Below, piece after piece: positions 12,538-24,470 of a stretch of 64,000 bases of DNA. Position 1 is the stretch's first letter. Every line of letters starts with the position of its first letter. The notes below the pieces were generated by a model, which saw nothing but the letters and a program-made list of their open reading frames with translations, was not told where the DNA came from and did no database searches. The position numbers were made by a program, and so were the translations under genes. The stretch is from the NCBI GenBank assembly GCA_022577435.1, contig JAKOON010000052.1, positions 742,501-806,500 of the forward strand. The letters run 5' to 3'. Source of the DNA: Embiotoca jacksoni (taxonomy: Eukaryota > Chordata > Actinopteri > Embiotocidae).

Positions 12538-14462
12538 AGAGGTAGAGAAAGTGTTGCACATCTTCATCGAACGTCATCATCCTCCCTCTCTGCCTTCCTC
12601 AGCTCCTGCTTTGCACTTTGAAGGCGGCTCTGATCTCATCGCAGCGTGTGATATATATTTTAAAATCTGTTTTAGTTTGCCTCACAGAATCTTAATGTTT
12701 CGGGACAAGAAAGAGAGCTTCACACTCTCAGACCAAAAGCACTGACACAGCCGGCGGTTCGGGTTCAAGTCCCCGTCTCGTCAGATGTGCTGTGGTCGGC
12801 TCAAACTGCCTGTTTAAACTGCAGTAGATGGTGAGAGGTGACTCCTGTTTGAATCTTTCAGCATGAAAATCCCCCAGTTGAAATATTGGAACAAAAATAA
12901 TCAGTTAAAAAATGTGTTTAAACCTGTTAAGAAACAAATTGAAGGGATAGTGTTATAATAATGTTATGTAAATTACATGCCATTAATAACATAACAGAAA
13001 CTTGGAGAATATAATGATTTTGTGCCGAAATCCAATAAGGAATGACTTCACGTGGACTCTTCAAGCTGGAACGTCGATATATTACGTTGTGAAGCGATCG
13101 GGTGAGTCTGTCTTTATACCGGGAATATTTATTATCAGTCTCCTCGGTGTGGCTCAGGTTTATACAGTTTTAGATCTGGTCTTAGCTTTCGGGTCAGTTC
13201 TGCGGGTCATCATACAGTTTTTGGCTTCTTATGTTACCTTCTTGCAATTGAATACATGGGAGGGTTTGGAAAGTGGAAGGCAGCTGGCTGGTAGCTGGAT
13301 GGAGGCGGCAATTCAAAGTTCCTTCTCCAAATTGCTCTGCCTGCTTTCTCCACTAAATGGCGCCCTTCAGTTACCGTAAATTACGTTTTTGTCTTTGAAA
13401 CTGCATCAAACCAGAGAGGAAGTGATAATAGGTGAGTGTGAATGCGAGGACACCTGTCGATCTTGTGGCTGAAAGGAGCTCAATGCAAATGACAGTCGAA
13501 CGTTCGAGCCATTGATGGGCACCGACTGCGAATAATTCAGCAGCGGCTGGCTTTTCTCAGCCAAAACGCACTCTGGCTGACATTCCCCTCAAATCGCTCA
13601 GCTCGAGGAAATGACCTGATGAGTGCTTCTTTGAATGCAGCATCAGCGTGAGAGGTTCAATTTCCTCTCCGACTCACAGTCAGACTGGAACTTTCACTCT
13701 CGACTCCCAGTAGTAAAAAAACAAAACAACGTCCTTTAACGTGCCTGAAAAGCTCAAACAAACACGAGTTGTGGATTTTCTCGATTTGCCAGCTTCTGGT
13801 TTCCTTCAACTTGAGGCAAATGTGAAAGACGGAAACCAGAAAAAGTCTGAGGGACAAAATGAGATGAATAGATAGACGCGGCCTCTTCCTCCCTTCTTTC
13901 CACTCCTTTTAGGGATTACAGCGCGGCTGCTCTCTGGCTTCATTATCTGCGGCGGGACGGGAGCTTTGGAAGACCATAACACACTCACAGAGTCAGGAGA
14001 GTGTGTGAGAAATGTGAAAATGGGCCTGGAGTGTGTGCGAGTCCGTTAACTGGGTACCGTGTGCAGTTTCCTTGTGTGTGTGTCCTCAGGCAGCTGAAGT
14101 GTTTACAGGGAGAAGGGGATGATGATGAAGGAGGGAGTGGGCTGCGGCTTATAGAGAGAGGCAGAAGGGAATTATGGGAGGCTCCCCCGCAGGAGGGGAA
14201 ACCATGAAGTGAAGTAAAAACAAAATCGAAGAAAGTAAAAGATGTGAAGTGGAGTTACGAAAAGTCAGAGGGAGACAGAAACGACGGAGGTGCACAACTG
14301 AGAACAAAATAAAATGAAGAAATAGGAGGAAGGAGGGAAAAAAATGAGTAGAAGATGTGAAAGAAGAAAGGAAAATGGAAGTAGGGCCAATTAAACGCAA
14401 AGTAAAGAAAAAAAATCAACTACTTGTAAGAAAAGTTTTTAAGAGTGATGCACGGAGGACAG
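12538..14462. other. No gene seen
   Basis: Mixed non-coding DNA. A tRNA B-box-like GGTTCAAGTCC lies at 12762-12772 without a convincing A-box or stem. The 125-codon frame at 13002-13379 has no recognisable domain. A purine-rich tract begins near 14110 and runs to about 14420. Confidence 0.55.
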
Positions 14463-14683
14463 AAAACAATAGTAAGAAGTAATAAAAAATCATTAAAAGT
14501 GTCTTGGACTCTCCAATACATATTGTTTAGTTCAATTTAATTCAAAGACTTCAAACTCATAAGTTGCACTTTGCAATGAAATTCTTTCTCTACAGTCTCT
14601 GCAATGTTATGACTTGTTTGTTCAGCCCTGGTGGCAACCCAGTTCTAAAAACAATACTAAGAAGTAATAAAAAATCATTAAAA
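14463..14683. repeat. 145-bp repeat copy 1 with 36-bp flanking direct repeats
   Basis: The core at 14502-14646 is 145 bp and matches 18437-18581, also 145 bp, with six differences, all transitions (about 96% identity). Here the core is bounded by 36-bp direct repeats (14463-14498 and 14648-14683) that differ at one base. The copy at 18.4 kb lacks these flanks. It may be a recently mobilised or duplicated short element. A 36-bp flank is longer than a usual target-site duplication, so insertion by recombination or a local tandem duplication is equally possible. Confidence 0.85.
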
Positions 14684-14689
14684 ATGAGA

Positions 14690-15983
14690 CAAACCACCCA
14701 AAATACAATGAAACTAAATTAGCGTCATACCTAATAATCGTATGAAAGGTGGAGTTGTGTGGCGAGCTGCAGACCTCCGGACCGCGACGCTGACATTACC
14801 GAGTTATCCACAGAGGTCATCTGTAACTCAACACAACACAGAGACGCATTATTCCTCTCAACCTTCATTCTCCTCCGTCCTTTTCCCGCGTTGACTGACA
14901 TCAAATCACTTATTTGAACTGAAACCATGACGATGAGGCACGTCGTGCGTCTCCCCGATGTGAACGGGTCGGTTTACAGCGATTAACCTGCAAATAGTTA
15001 GAAAAGTTTGAGCATTTAGTTCTGACATTTTCACTGTCTGCTCTAATATTGTAATTTTCTGAGTCAGCAATCAAATTTAAACTCATTTGTGGCATTGACT
15101 ACATCAACTCCTTTGCACGCTGTCATTAAAGCAAAAGGGGGGCCATAACAAATATATCCAGAAATTGATTAACATTTTGTTCAGACAAAGTTTATTATGA
15201 ATTGTTTGTTGTTTCAAAATGAATGCAGAATAAAAGTGGTCTCAGACTTTTGAAGCCTCGATTTATGTTTGACTGAAAACGACCGTTTTGTCTGTATCTC
15301 GGTGGTTCTGCTCTCATTATTCTGCGACATGTACGTTCAGTTACGGTCAGCGTCCGACCCTCTGAGCCGCCACTGAGTTTCACACAGTGACGGTTTTAAA
15401 TTTCTCAGAGTGAAATCTGAAATGTGATTGGCAGATAATCTCGAGTCTAAATATTGGAAGCTTTGATGAGAAGTTTTTCACTTTGCAGTTTAAAGTAAAC
15501 ATTGATTGAAGCTGGAGTCTTCACTCATTATTCAAACAGCTCATTCACACGTCAAGAGTAACGTCAGTTTTTGTCGGAGATGCCAGATTTATTTTCTTCT
15601 TTTTCCTCCTCGTCCCATCACTTTCTGTCTCGCTCTGACAAGACCACAACAAACGGCCTTCATCTCCGTGTGCTTCCTCTGGTCACCGGACGTATCCGCA
15701 CAGAAGCTGCTGTAATGGCCTGTTAACGCGTATCTCCCTCTCCTATCTGCCCCTCCTTTCTCTCCGTCCGACTCTCATCTGTTTCTACTTAAACATGTCA
15801 GATCTCACTTTTCTCCAGAACCCCCTTCGTGTCCCTTCGAACCGGCGGCAACCGTGTCTGCATCGCCGATTAGTCGCTGGATTGGTTTTAAACAAGCAGA
15901 TTTTTTTTTTTATGACGTCTTCATCTGCATCTCCTTTTACACCTTTTTATCAAACTACAGTGAGGTGAGCGAGGAGGAGGTGG

Positions 15984-15987
<4 letters not shown>
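14690..15987. other. No gene seen
   Basis: Mixed non-coding DNA with T-runs near 15900. No open frame with splice context was identified. Confidence 0.6.

Positions 15988-16061
<74 letters not shown>
15988..16061. repeat. (GT)n microsatellite
   Basis: Uninterrupted array of about 37 GT units, followed by AGCTTG. Confidence 0.98.
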
Positions 16062-16063
<2 letters not shown>

Positions 16064-16740
16064 CTTGTATAAACAGCTCCAATAAGGGAACCTTCCTCCT
16101 CCTTCTTTTTCTCTCTCTGTTTGACTCCCCGTCTTCCCTCCAGCACCTCCAACCTCCTCACAGTATTGTCAGGAAATGGCTCCTGCGACCGGAGTGCTGA
16201 GAACATACAGAGGGAGACAGTGTATTTTCATTTTACCGGGATCTCATTACACCAGGTGGGGTATCGTCTGACCCCGTTAGGAAACCGTGAGAACTCGCCA
16301 GCGAGGCACAGGAGAGACGCAGAGAGAGGACTACCCGGAGGACTGAGGCTGAAACACTGAGAGGAAATTAGAAAATACTAAAATATATAAATAAATGAAG
16401 TTAAAAACGGGACAAAATGAAAACATTGATGTCCAATCCCTTCAGTGACATATGTAGGAAACTGGCCTACAGTTTAAAGTAACTGCTGACCTTTGACCTC
16501 AGACTTCTGTGGTCAGCCACTGTGATGACTTTTGGGTTTTGGACTTGTCATTGTGAGGACATGTGTGATTTTGCACAAGAAATAAATCTCATGACTAAGT
16601 TGAATAAAGTATGAACCATTAGAAATGAGGAGATTCTGATCTGCTTTGATGCTGCAGTGAATAAAGTGCTCTTCACCGACTGTTGAACTTCTTGGCTGTC
16701 GTGCTGCTGAAACGTCACGCGATTTATTTTTGACTTGAAG
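16062..16740. other. No gene seen
   Basis: Non-coding. It is pyrimidine-rich just right of the GT array (16090-16165) and then AT-rich. Confidence 0.6.
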
Positions 16741-17005
16741 AAAAAGACTGAGTGAGTTTGGAGGAGGGAGAAAGGAAGGGAACGAGAGGCCGGCGATGAA
16801 AGATGGAAGAGACGAAGCGACGGAAGCCGTTATTTAGTAATGTCACGAGGAGTGATGCAAGGACGGCGACAGAAAGTGGGAGAGCGAAAGAGAGAGAGAG
16901 AGAGAGGGAGAGAGAAAGAGAGAGAGAAAAAGAGAGAGAGAGCGGAGGAGAGGAAGTGATGGCAGAGTGACATCAGAGTGAAAAGAGGACAGAGAGAGAG
17001 AAAAG
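16741..17005. repeat. Purine-rich tract with (GA)n core
   Basis: About 260 bp of strongly purine-biased plus strand. A GA-rich core lies at 16880-16950. It is the reverse sense of the pyrimidine tracts near 9.5 kb. Confidence 0.85.
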
Positions 17006-17087
17006 CAGGCGTCCTAGTCCTTCAGACCTCTCCGTCCCTCCGGGGAGCAGAAAGAGTCTGGCTTGAGTTAGCCATGCAGAAGAAGAC

Positions 17088-17088
<1 letters not shown>

Positions 17089-17167
<79 letters not shown>
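17089..17167. repeat. (CA)n microsatellite
   Basis: Uninterrupted array of about 39 CA units preceded by GAAGACGA. Confidence 0.98.
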
Positions 17168-17170
<3 letters not shown>

Positions 17171-17356
17171 CCAATCCATCACTCCCCTCCCACCCCAACA
17201 CTCATCCTCCTCTCCTCCCTTCTCACTCCATTCGGTATCTGAAAGGAAAGACGGTACATTTACTGTCCCTTTCTGTCCATCTCTTTGTCCAGCTGTCTTT
17301 TTTTTTGTGTGTGTTTTGTTTGCAGCACGGTCGAGTTGAACTGCTCTCAGGTATGT

Positions 17357-17412
17357 GGGAGGGTGAGGTGGGTGAGGTGGGTGAGGGGGTGGGTGACGGG
17401 GGGTGGGGAGGG
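17357..17412 (+). other. G-quadruplex-forming tract
   Basis: Multiple runs of three or more G (beginning GGGAGGGTGAGGTGGGTGAG) spaced by one to six bases over 56 bp. This satisfies the usual four-tract quadruplex pattern more than once on the plus strand. An overlapping frame has low-complexity Gly/Val/Arg character and is not a gene. Confidence 0.8.
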
Positions 17413-17739
17413 ATCTGTTTTAGCATTAAAGCTGGTCTCCTTCTGCTCGTCTTTGTACCTGTCTGTCTCTCTCTCGTCGGATGTGTCGGGTATTTGCGTG
17501 GATTTAGAGTCTCGATGGTCTTAAGCGTGACAAGAGAAGGTGTTTAAAAGTTATCCAGCGGTGGAGAGGCAACGTCAAACGCTAATTTTCTTATTTTCTA
17601 TCTCTTTAAGAGCAGACGGCCGGTTCTCAACCAATATCCTGACATTAATATCCAGATCTGACCTTTCTAATGTGTGGCTGACTTCAGGCAGCTCACAGTA
17701 ACGGGCTGCTTCGTGACGGATGACAGTGATCGGTCTGTG

Positions 17740-18130
17740 ATCTGAGTTTGGCTCTGGTGAGGTTAGGAAATGGGTTTGGTGTTGGTCTGGGATCAGGTTT
17801 TTAGCAAGGTTTGGTCCGGCTTGTGTCGTACCAGGATTGGGTTTAGGGGTGGACAGACTGGGATCAGATGGGGCTCAAATTAGGCTCGGATTAGGCTCAA
17901 ATTAGGCTCGGATTAGGCTCGGATTAGGCTCGGATAGGGTTCAGATCCGGTTGAATGAAGTTTTGGATGACTTAAAGTCAGGCCAAGAATTTGTGTTTAG
18001 GTAAGACTTGAGCTGGGTAAGGTTTAAGATAAGAATTAGGTTTGTGTCAAGCTTGGATTTAATGAGTCTGGATAGATCTTTGTGTGGAGGTCAAACCGAC
18101 TGGGGTCAAATCAGGCTTCAGTCGGCCTGG
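17740..18130. repeat. Degenerate GGTTT/TTAGG-rich minisatellite with 11-bp core
   Basis: A G/T-rich stretch with recurrent GGTTTGG/GGGTTTAGG motifs. Its centre (17872-17938) is a clear tandem array of the 11-mer TTAGGCTCGGA with TTAGGCTCAAA variants, about six copies. The outer parts look like older, decayed copies. Confidence 0.75.
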
Positions 18131-18436
18131 AGCTTGTTAAACGTATTTATTGTTCGGTATCTTCAGCATCTACGCTTCTTTCGCTACCATTGTAAAAAGA
18201 TTGACTCGGTACCGAAGTATTGATTCCGGTGACGTCCCTTCTTGTCTTCTTCTTGTCGGCTGGTATGTTGTGATGCTTTCTTCACCGACTGCTGCTGACT
18301 AAGACGTGTGTACCTCCTTCTCAGGATCTGTTTCATTTGTCTAAATCTTGTGGTTTTAAAGTACAACAGGAAATCGATTTTCTATTTTTCTTTTTTAACA
18401 GATTCAAATCTGTGGCTTTGAACAAATGGAGCTTTA

Positions 18437-18581
18437 TCTTGGACTCTCCAATACATATTGTTTAGTTCAATTTAATTCAAAGACTTCAAATTCACAAGTT
18501 GCACTCTGCAATGAAATTCTTTCTCTACAGTCTCTGCAATGTCATGACTTGTTTGTTTGGCCCTGGTGGCAACCCAGTTCT
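18437..18581. repeat. 145-bp repeat copy 2
   Basis: Same length and orientation as the core at 14502-14646, differing by six transitions. It begins TCTTGGACTCTCC and ends CAACCCAGTTCT. There are no terminal inverted repeats and no direct repeats around this copy. Confidence 0.88.
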
Positions 18582-19008
18582 TCCTTTGATGTTTATTTCA
18601 CACAAACTACAAAACATGAAAGTCAAGGTTTTCTTCGAAAAATCAATCAAAACCAGAAAACAGAGATTTATTGAATTGGAAATGCTGCAGATTTAGTTTC
18701 TGTTGCTACAATTTGCAGCCTTCAGCAACTGTCCTCGACATTTTGCACCTATTATCTCGGATGTTGAGTGTATTACAAAGAAAGGAAGCATGTAAACAAA
18801 TATATAAATCTAAAAGTCAGAGATATGCTGAAATAATGACCTCCTCTGATCACGATCTTTTTCTTCTGTGTTTAAGATCATCTCCCTTCAGCCTCCATCA
18901 CTGTGTTGCTGTGTATCAGCGAAGACTTGTGATCTTCATTGCCGTGACATAAATGTGTCACTCTACAATCCTTAACTCAAAGGCACATTGTGCACACAGA
19001 CACACAAA
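18582..19008. other. No gene seen
   Basis: AT-rich non-coding DNA between the 145-bp repeat and the minisatellite. Confidence 0.6.
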
Positions 19009-19519
19009 CAGAAACACACACAACCAGAAACACACAACCAGAAACACACACAACCAGAGACACACGCAACCAGAGACACACGCAACCAGAGACACACACA
19101 ACCAGAAACACACGCAACCAGAGACACACGCAACCAGAGACACACGCAACCAGAGACACACACAACCAGAAACACACACAACCAGAAACACACGCAACCA
19201 GAGACACACGCAACCAGAGACACACAACCAGAGACACACACAACCAGAGACACACACAACCAGAGACACACACAACCAGAAACACACACAACCAGAAACA
19301 CACACAACCAGAGACACACAACCAGAAACACACACAACCAGAGACACACAACCAGAAACACACACAACCAGAAACACACACAACCAGAGACACACAACCA
19401 GAAACACACAACCAGAAACACACAACCAGAAACACACACAACCAGAGACACACACAACCAGAGACACACACAACCAGAGACATACACAACCAGAAACACA
19501 CAACCAGAAACACACACAG
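19009..19519. repeat. 14/16-bp minisatellite, about 32 units
   Basis: Tandem array with consensus ACACACACAACCAGAR (16 bp) and a 14-bp form lacking one CA. I count 32 AACCAGA units by eye. ACACG-variant units lie only in the left part (units 4-13), and most 14-bp units lie in the right part. The array is free of stops in several frames on both strands, giving long artefactual Thr-His-Asn-Gln or Cys-Val-Ser-Gly proteins. Confidence 0.97.
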
Positions 19520-22504
19520 GGTATCGGCACTCTTCAGATTCGTCTTCTACGCAAATGCTGCAAAATGTCCGTCTCATGGTTTTGTGCGTTTGCGCGGTTG
19601 TTCAACGCTGCTTCTGCGTTGTGTGTCTGCGAGTGTTTCACAATGTACTTATGTGGAAAGACGGCCGTTTGGAGCGAAAGCAGAAATCCCAGAGGAGAAC
19701 GGCGTCAGATCTCTCTGTTGCCGTATGTTTCAAAGTTCAGAAAACCTTTTCCTGATTCTGGTTGGCTCGACTTAGTTGAAAATCTTTCCGCTGGAGCAGG
19801 CAGTCAGAGCACGATCTCTTTATTCACCGAGAAGAATAAATTCAGATTGAGAGCAGCCGAGACACGGCAATAAAAGTAATACTTGCACATACTGATTTAA
19901 AGGCTGCAAAAACTCAGGATCTCCCATGTTGTGTGCAGTCGGCCGAGAGCTGCTTCCAATACTCAACACCATCCTGTGGAAGTATTTGTAGCTGCTGCTG
20001 ACGGTCAAAAGATGCAGTTTCATTCTCTTTGATGAACACATCTACATTTATTTCATGTCCAAAGTGCCTTCATGAACCTCAGCGGTAGACCACCAGAGAG
20101 AAATTGTGCACCATAAACAAACATTTCTAGTTAATGTTGAGTGGTAAATGCAACGTCAGCGATCTAGCATTCGCTCTTAAGGCAAAAGTTTACTGCATTT
20201 GATGTTAACACTGTTGTCAAACTAGTGTGGAAAAATATGCCCCTCCCCTTTTTGTTTTCTACACATTTTTTGGGCTAATTCAGCTCGCTAGCTTGCTGAA
20301 TGTTATGAATAGTGCCCACAAATTTTAACATCTTTTTGTAAGCTAAAACACAAGATTTGATTAGTGATTCTGTTGATTATGTGCAACCATATTTGCAGTG
20401 TAATGGTGGAAAGACTGCTAACTTAAAGCTATAAATTGTACAACAATATACTTATGTAGCAAAAAAAACCAACTAAAAGTATGTTTGGTACAACAGGCCA
20501 TTTATGCTCAATATGCAGTGAATGTGCATCCCTTTAGTAAAATGTGCATTTTTCCTTCCTGTATAGTTCCTCTGGCTCCTCGGTCACATTTAGCTTCGTT
20601 TGTGCTCGTGTACCGGTCGTCCTGTGATTTGACTTTCTGTGGAGGGTGAACTTGTGATAAAGCTGCTTGTAATTATTATGTCACTTTTAGCTTGCTGGTT
20701 CTCTAAGACGCCCTATTCTTTCTTTTTTCTTTTTTTTCTTTTTCTGTGCTTGAAGGTATTTTGTTATTTAAGTGTAGATTTGTGTCCCATCAGTGTGCCT
20801 CAGTACCTCCCGAAGAGATCGGGGCCAATTTCACAGCCAAGGATTAAGCTTCATCCCTGACGAAACTCATTTTTTCCCCCCAATGGAAACCTCCATTGAG
20901 ACAGAAAATTACACTCAGACTTGTAGCAGCATTTATGTCGCCCACACACAAATATACACACACTCCTTCATAAATTGTGACAATGACTCATTATCCTTCA
21001 GCTTCGCCCTGCAGCAAATTTTACTTGGAAAGTTTTAAGTGTTCAAAACAGCTGAAATACTTCTGTGTTAATGAGACCTCCCCCCCCCACATATAAAAAA
21101 ATAATCTCAGAGAACATCTCGGGATGACAAAGTGTACATGAATAATAAATACGTTTCAGAAGACAATAAAAACAACAACGTGCACACGCGCAGCCCGGAC
21201 GGTGGCACCGTTTCCCCCAAAACGAATCCGTGTTGCTCTGGACGTCTTCATCTTCCTTTCGTTCCAGAGTTCAGCTGAGAACTTCTTGTCCCTGGCGTCT
21301 GACCGCAGCGTGTCCAGCAGCATTAGGTTATCTGCTCTCCGGGGATTAACCGATTTTCACTGGGCCGGAGGAATGTGTGAGAGCCGAGCAGCTCTGGATC
21401 AGACTGCGCTCACCCTGCCTGAGGGGCCAGAGGATCTTAACAGTGGGCGAGTTTACATTAATGCACATTAGTATTCAGGACATAAGTCTCAACCCTGCAA
21501 AGATCTTTAGGATGTGGAGTACATGGAGAGATCGCTGACCTAACAATCGATATACAGTACGTCTTGTACATGTCTATTTAGTTTCTGAAGGAATTGAAAA
21601 CTTATTTTCACATTTCCTTAAGCAGTGAGTGAACAGGTTTCTCAATATTTTTAATATCTGAATCAAAATATGATGACATTTAAGGAATTTTGTCAGGTGG
21701 AGAAGAACTCGTAAACCCTAGTCGTTGATATTGTCACATCCCATTTTTATAACCTGGATAGGTTTTTTGGGGGTCTCTGGTTTAACAGGACAAGTTTGGA
21801 TCAATACAATATGCCCATTTGAATTGGTTATTTTGTTATTTGGTGAATTTGCAGCATGTTTTTGTTGTCAGCCAGAAGTTCATCTCGTTAGATCACAAGA
21901 TCTGTAACCAAAAATCAAGACCGATTGAAGAAGATAGCCTCTGGAATAATCTTAGACACTCACCATATCTCTTTTCCCCTGAAGCCCCGGGCTGTTATGA
22001 ATGTTTTATTTCAGCTGAAAAACATCCTCAAATTCAGTCAGTAACAGCTCCAAAAATTTAAAGCAAAAAATGGACAAAGTTGAAACAAAACACTCGGGAG
22101 AATAAGTATTTGTGTTCATTTCTGCCGAATCAAAACTAGAGTAAAGAACAGCTGTGTAACAATGAGTCAGTGAACACAGATGTTATTGAACCCTTCTTAC
22201 AAAATATCAACTGCATCTCTACCAAATTGAATTCAACAGAAACAAAGCACAACAAATGCTGCATACATTTTTTAGTCATCGTAGTACCAGGCAGTTTCTC
22301 TGTTGAAATGGTGCATCTTGGAAATAGAGAGGGTGTTCTTGTGCAGTAAAGTGTAATTTATCTCAGACAAGGATGCTGATTTGGCCTCAGTCTCCTCGTG
22401 CAGCCCCGTCAGATTACTAAACCACATACAGCCCAATGGTTTTCATCAAATTTAGTGTGATGTGGTTTCCCACGCTTCTCATCTGTGCCTGTGGTGATGT
22501 CATC
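19520..22504. other. No gene seen
   Basis: Mixed non-coding DNA. Nothing was recognised beyond short C-runs (21081-21090). The frame at 21202-21471 (89 codons) has no recognisable domain. Confidence 0.55.
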
Positions 22505-22506
22505 AA

Positions 22507-22534
22507 CCACCACCAGCAGCAGCAGCAGCAGCAG
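22507..22534. repeat. (CAG)n with (CAC) start
   Basis: CACCACCAC followed by about six CAG units. No reading frame across it is credible as protein. Confidence 0.9.
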
Positions 22535-23977
22535 TGCATCTCACAGTGATGACATCATTTGTTATCGTTGCTGAGGGGCTCCTCAAGGGGAAGTCTTCGG
22601 GGTGTATGTCGGAGAGATTTCGTGCAGCATCAAATGTCGTGACACAGTCGGGGAAAGAAAAGTGTTTTGGTCATATTTGGATGCTGACTTCATGCTCATC
22701 TATTGGCAGCGTTACGTTTGAGCTTTAGAAAACGACCTTCTTTTTGAACCAAGTTTATAACCTTTAGATTTAATGCCTTTCAATAAAAAAAAAAACGGTT
22801 TGTAATTTCTGCATTCCAGTTTCAACCAGTAATAGCAGTAAATGTCTTGAGGTTTCTGTAGCTGAACGAGTTTCAGATTCTTTGTGAAAGGCTTGTTATT
22901 ACAACGTCTCAAATGGCCTTAACCCTTAAATTATCTATTACATGAGAAACATTTGCTTCCAGTCCTGCATTGATTTTTGGAGCATTTTAAATGTCCCACT
23001 GTGGTTTGTCTTTCAGCATCTCTCCAGGGTCTTCTTGGTGAAAATGTTTTCATTTTACCAACCTAAAACTTTGTTTAACATTGTTCCATATTTATAATTC
23101 CCTTATGGTGAGTAGATATTTCTTTATTTCGAATGTTGCACAGTTTATTTTGGTACAAAATCCCTCGAATAAACAATTGTGACCTGGAACAAACGCGGCC
23201 ACAGACTTGGCCTCGTCGTGTCTTGGAATGACTTTCCTGGTGTATTTGTATTGTTCTTTGGCTTCGAGGGGAGCTAAATGTTTAACCACCAACTAACAAC
23301 TCTGATTATTTGATTAAGGGACTACGGGGCAAGACAGCAGGAGGCAAATGAAATTAAACAGCATAATAGAGCAGAACTAAATACCAAAACACAGGGTCGG
23401 CCTAATCCTCCCTCAGCACAACAATGTGGAGCTGGAGGAGGAATGTGCGGCGCTTTGTGAGTGTGTGTTGTCGTACTTCTTCACATTGAAGGATATAAAA
23501 TAGCTGCCAAGAATGAAATCCCTTTGAAAACAAGGTGTTTTCTTCTTCAGCTTATTAAAACTCTGACACAAGGTTAAGAAACTGTCTTTTAAAGACCTTT
23601 ATTTTCTCAGCTGCCCAAGACCCCAAAGTTGCAAAAAATACCAATTATTCTAGGCTAGATTACAGTTACCATTAGATATTAATAAAGTGATGAAGGGTCC
23701 TTGCAGCAAATTAGTAAATGTGCTGAATTTGAGTTAATTCCCCCAATTTTTGGGACTCTTGGATACCTTTGGTTATAATTCAACAAAACACCCAGCTTTC
23801 TACCCCAGTTCTTCACGTCGAACTTACTTTATGCACCACTGAGCTTTATTTAGTGTCGCCTGGGGCTCCGGAGAAGTTGTGCCATCATGCAGAACATATA
23901 CCCTGATGGTGTCTGATGTCCTCACGGTTATTTTGGCCTGGGCTTGGAGAGTTTAATAACAAACTTGAAGTGCAAAT
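22535..23977. other. No gene seen
   Basis: AT-rich non-coding DNA with a short A-homopolymer at 22785-22795. Confidence 0.6.
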
Positions 23978-24470
23978 CATAGACTGTATGTAAAAGTGTT
24001 CGTAGCTTCCGTGTTTGTAAAATGTGGCCAATGTGAAAGCGCATTAAACTGCAATACCACTGAGTGGTCACTAGAGGTTGGCTCCAAAAAGGCTCCATAG
24101 ACTCCCATTCAACATGTCTCATGAAAGTCAATTAAGTTTTTCCTGTTATTTTGGTGTTGTTAGCTAAAGTCACTCCTTATTATTTTTCTGATGGTGCATC
24201 TGAAAATATTCCCTCATTCATTCGAAAATAAACCCAAAAAAGCAGTGTTTTGGGGGGGCGTATCTGTTGTGTTCTGTACCTGTGGTACAGTCAGGTTTCC
24301 ACTATCGGTGGGCGGGACGTTACGTCGTCAGGTTTCCAATCAGATTATTCAGATCCACCGCTGGCTCCTCCCCCAGTTCGTCCAAATTTGGTCACTTCCT
24401 GCTCCAAACGGCTCCGCACTAGCAAAGATGGCGACGGCTAAAATCTGAACTCAAGGCTTCGCGACGTCAC
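23978..24470 (+). repeat. Dispersed repeat family R1, copy A (longest)
   Basis: The fullest of four same-orientation copies. It begins CATAGACTGTATGTAAAA, contains CACTAGAGGTTGGCTCCA and CATAGACTCCCATTCAAC, then GGTTTCCAATCAGAT and CCACCGCTGGCTCCTCCCCC, then AAGATGGCGACGG, and ends near GACGTCAC. Copy B at 38.9 kb matches closely over the right third. From general knowledge this is a common percomorph interspersed element. No coding capacity remains. Confidence 0.85.

Noticed and set aside
12721..12790. tRNA-like sequence around GGTTCAAGTCC
   Set aside because: The T-loop-like piece has a mismatched stem, and no A-box, anticodon arm or acceptor stem could be drawn.
13002..13379. 125-codon frame with hydrophobic segments
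   Set aside because: Has normal composition but no recognisable family, no splice signals in proper places and no start context. A frame of this length is expected by chance in 64 kb.
17872..17938. Interstitial telomere repeat
   Set aside because: The unit is 11 bp (TTAGGCTCGGA), not TTAGGG. Only the first five bases coincide.
19009..19519. CRISPR-like array
   Set aside because: Units are directly contiguous with no unique spacers, and the context is eukaryotic, so it is a minisatellite.
18953..19873. 306-codon plus-strand open frame
   Set aside because: Most of it is the 14/16-bp minisatellite translated as Thr-His-Asn-Gln-Lys repeats, and equivalent frames exist on the other strand. There is no non-repeat domain.
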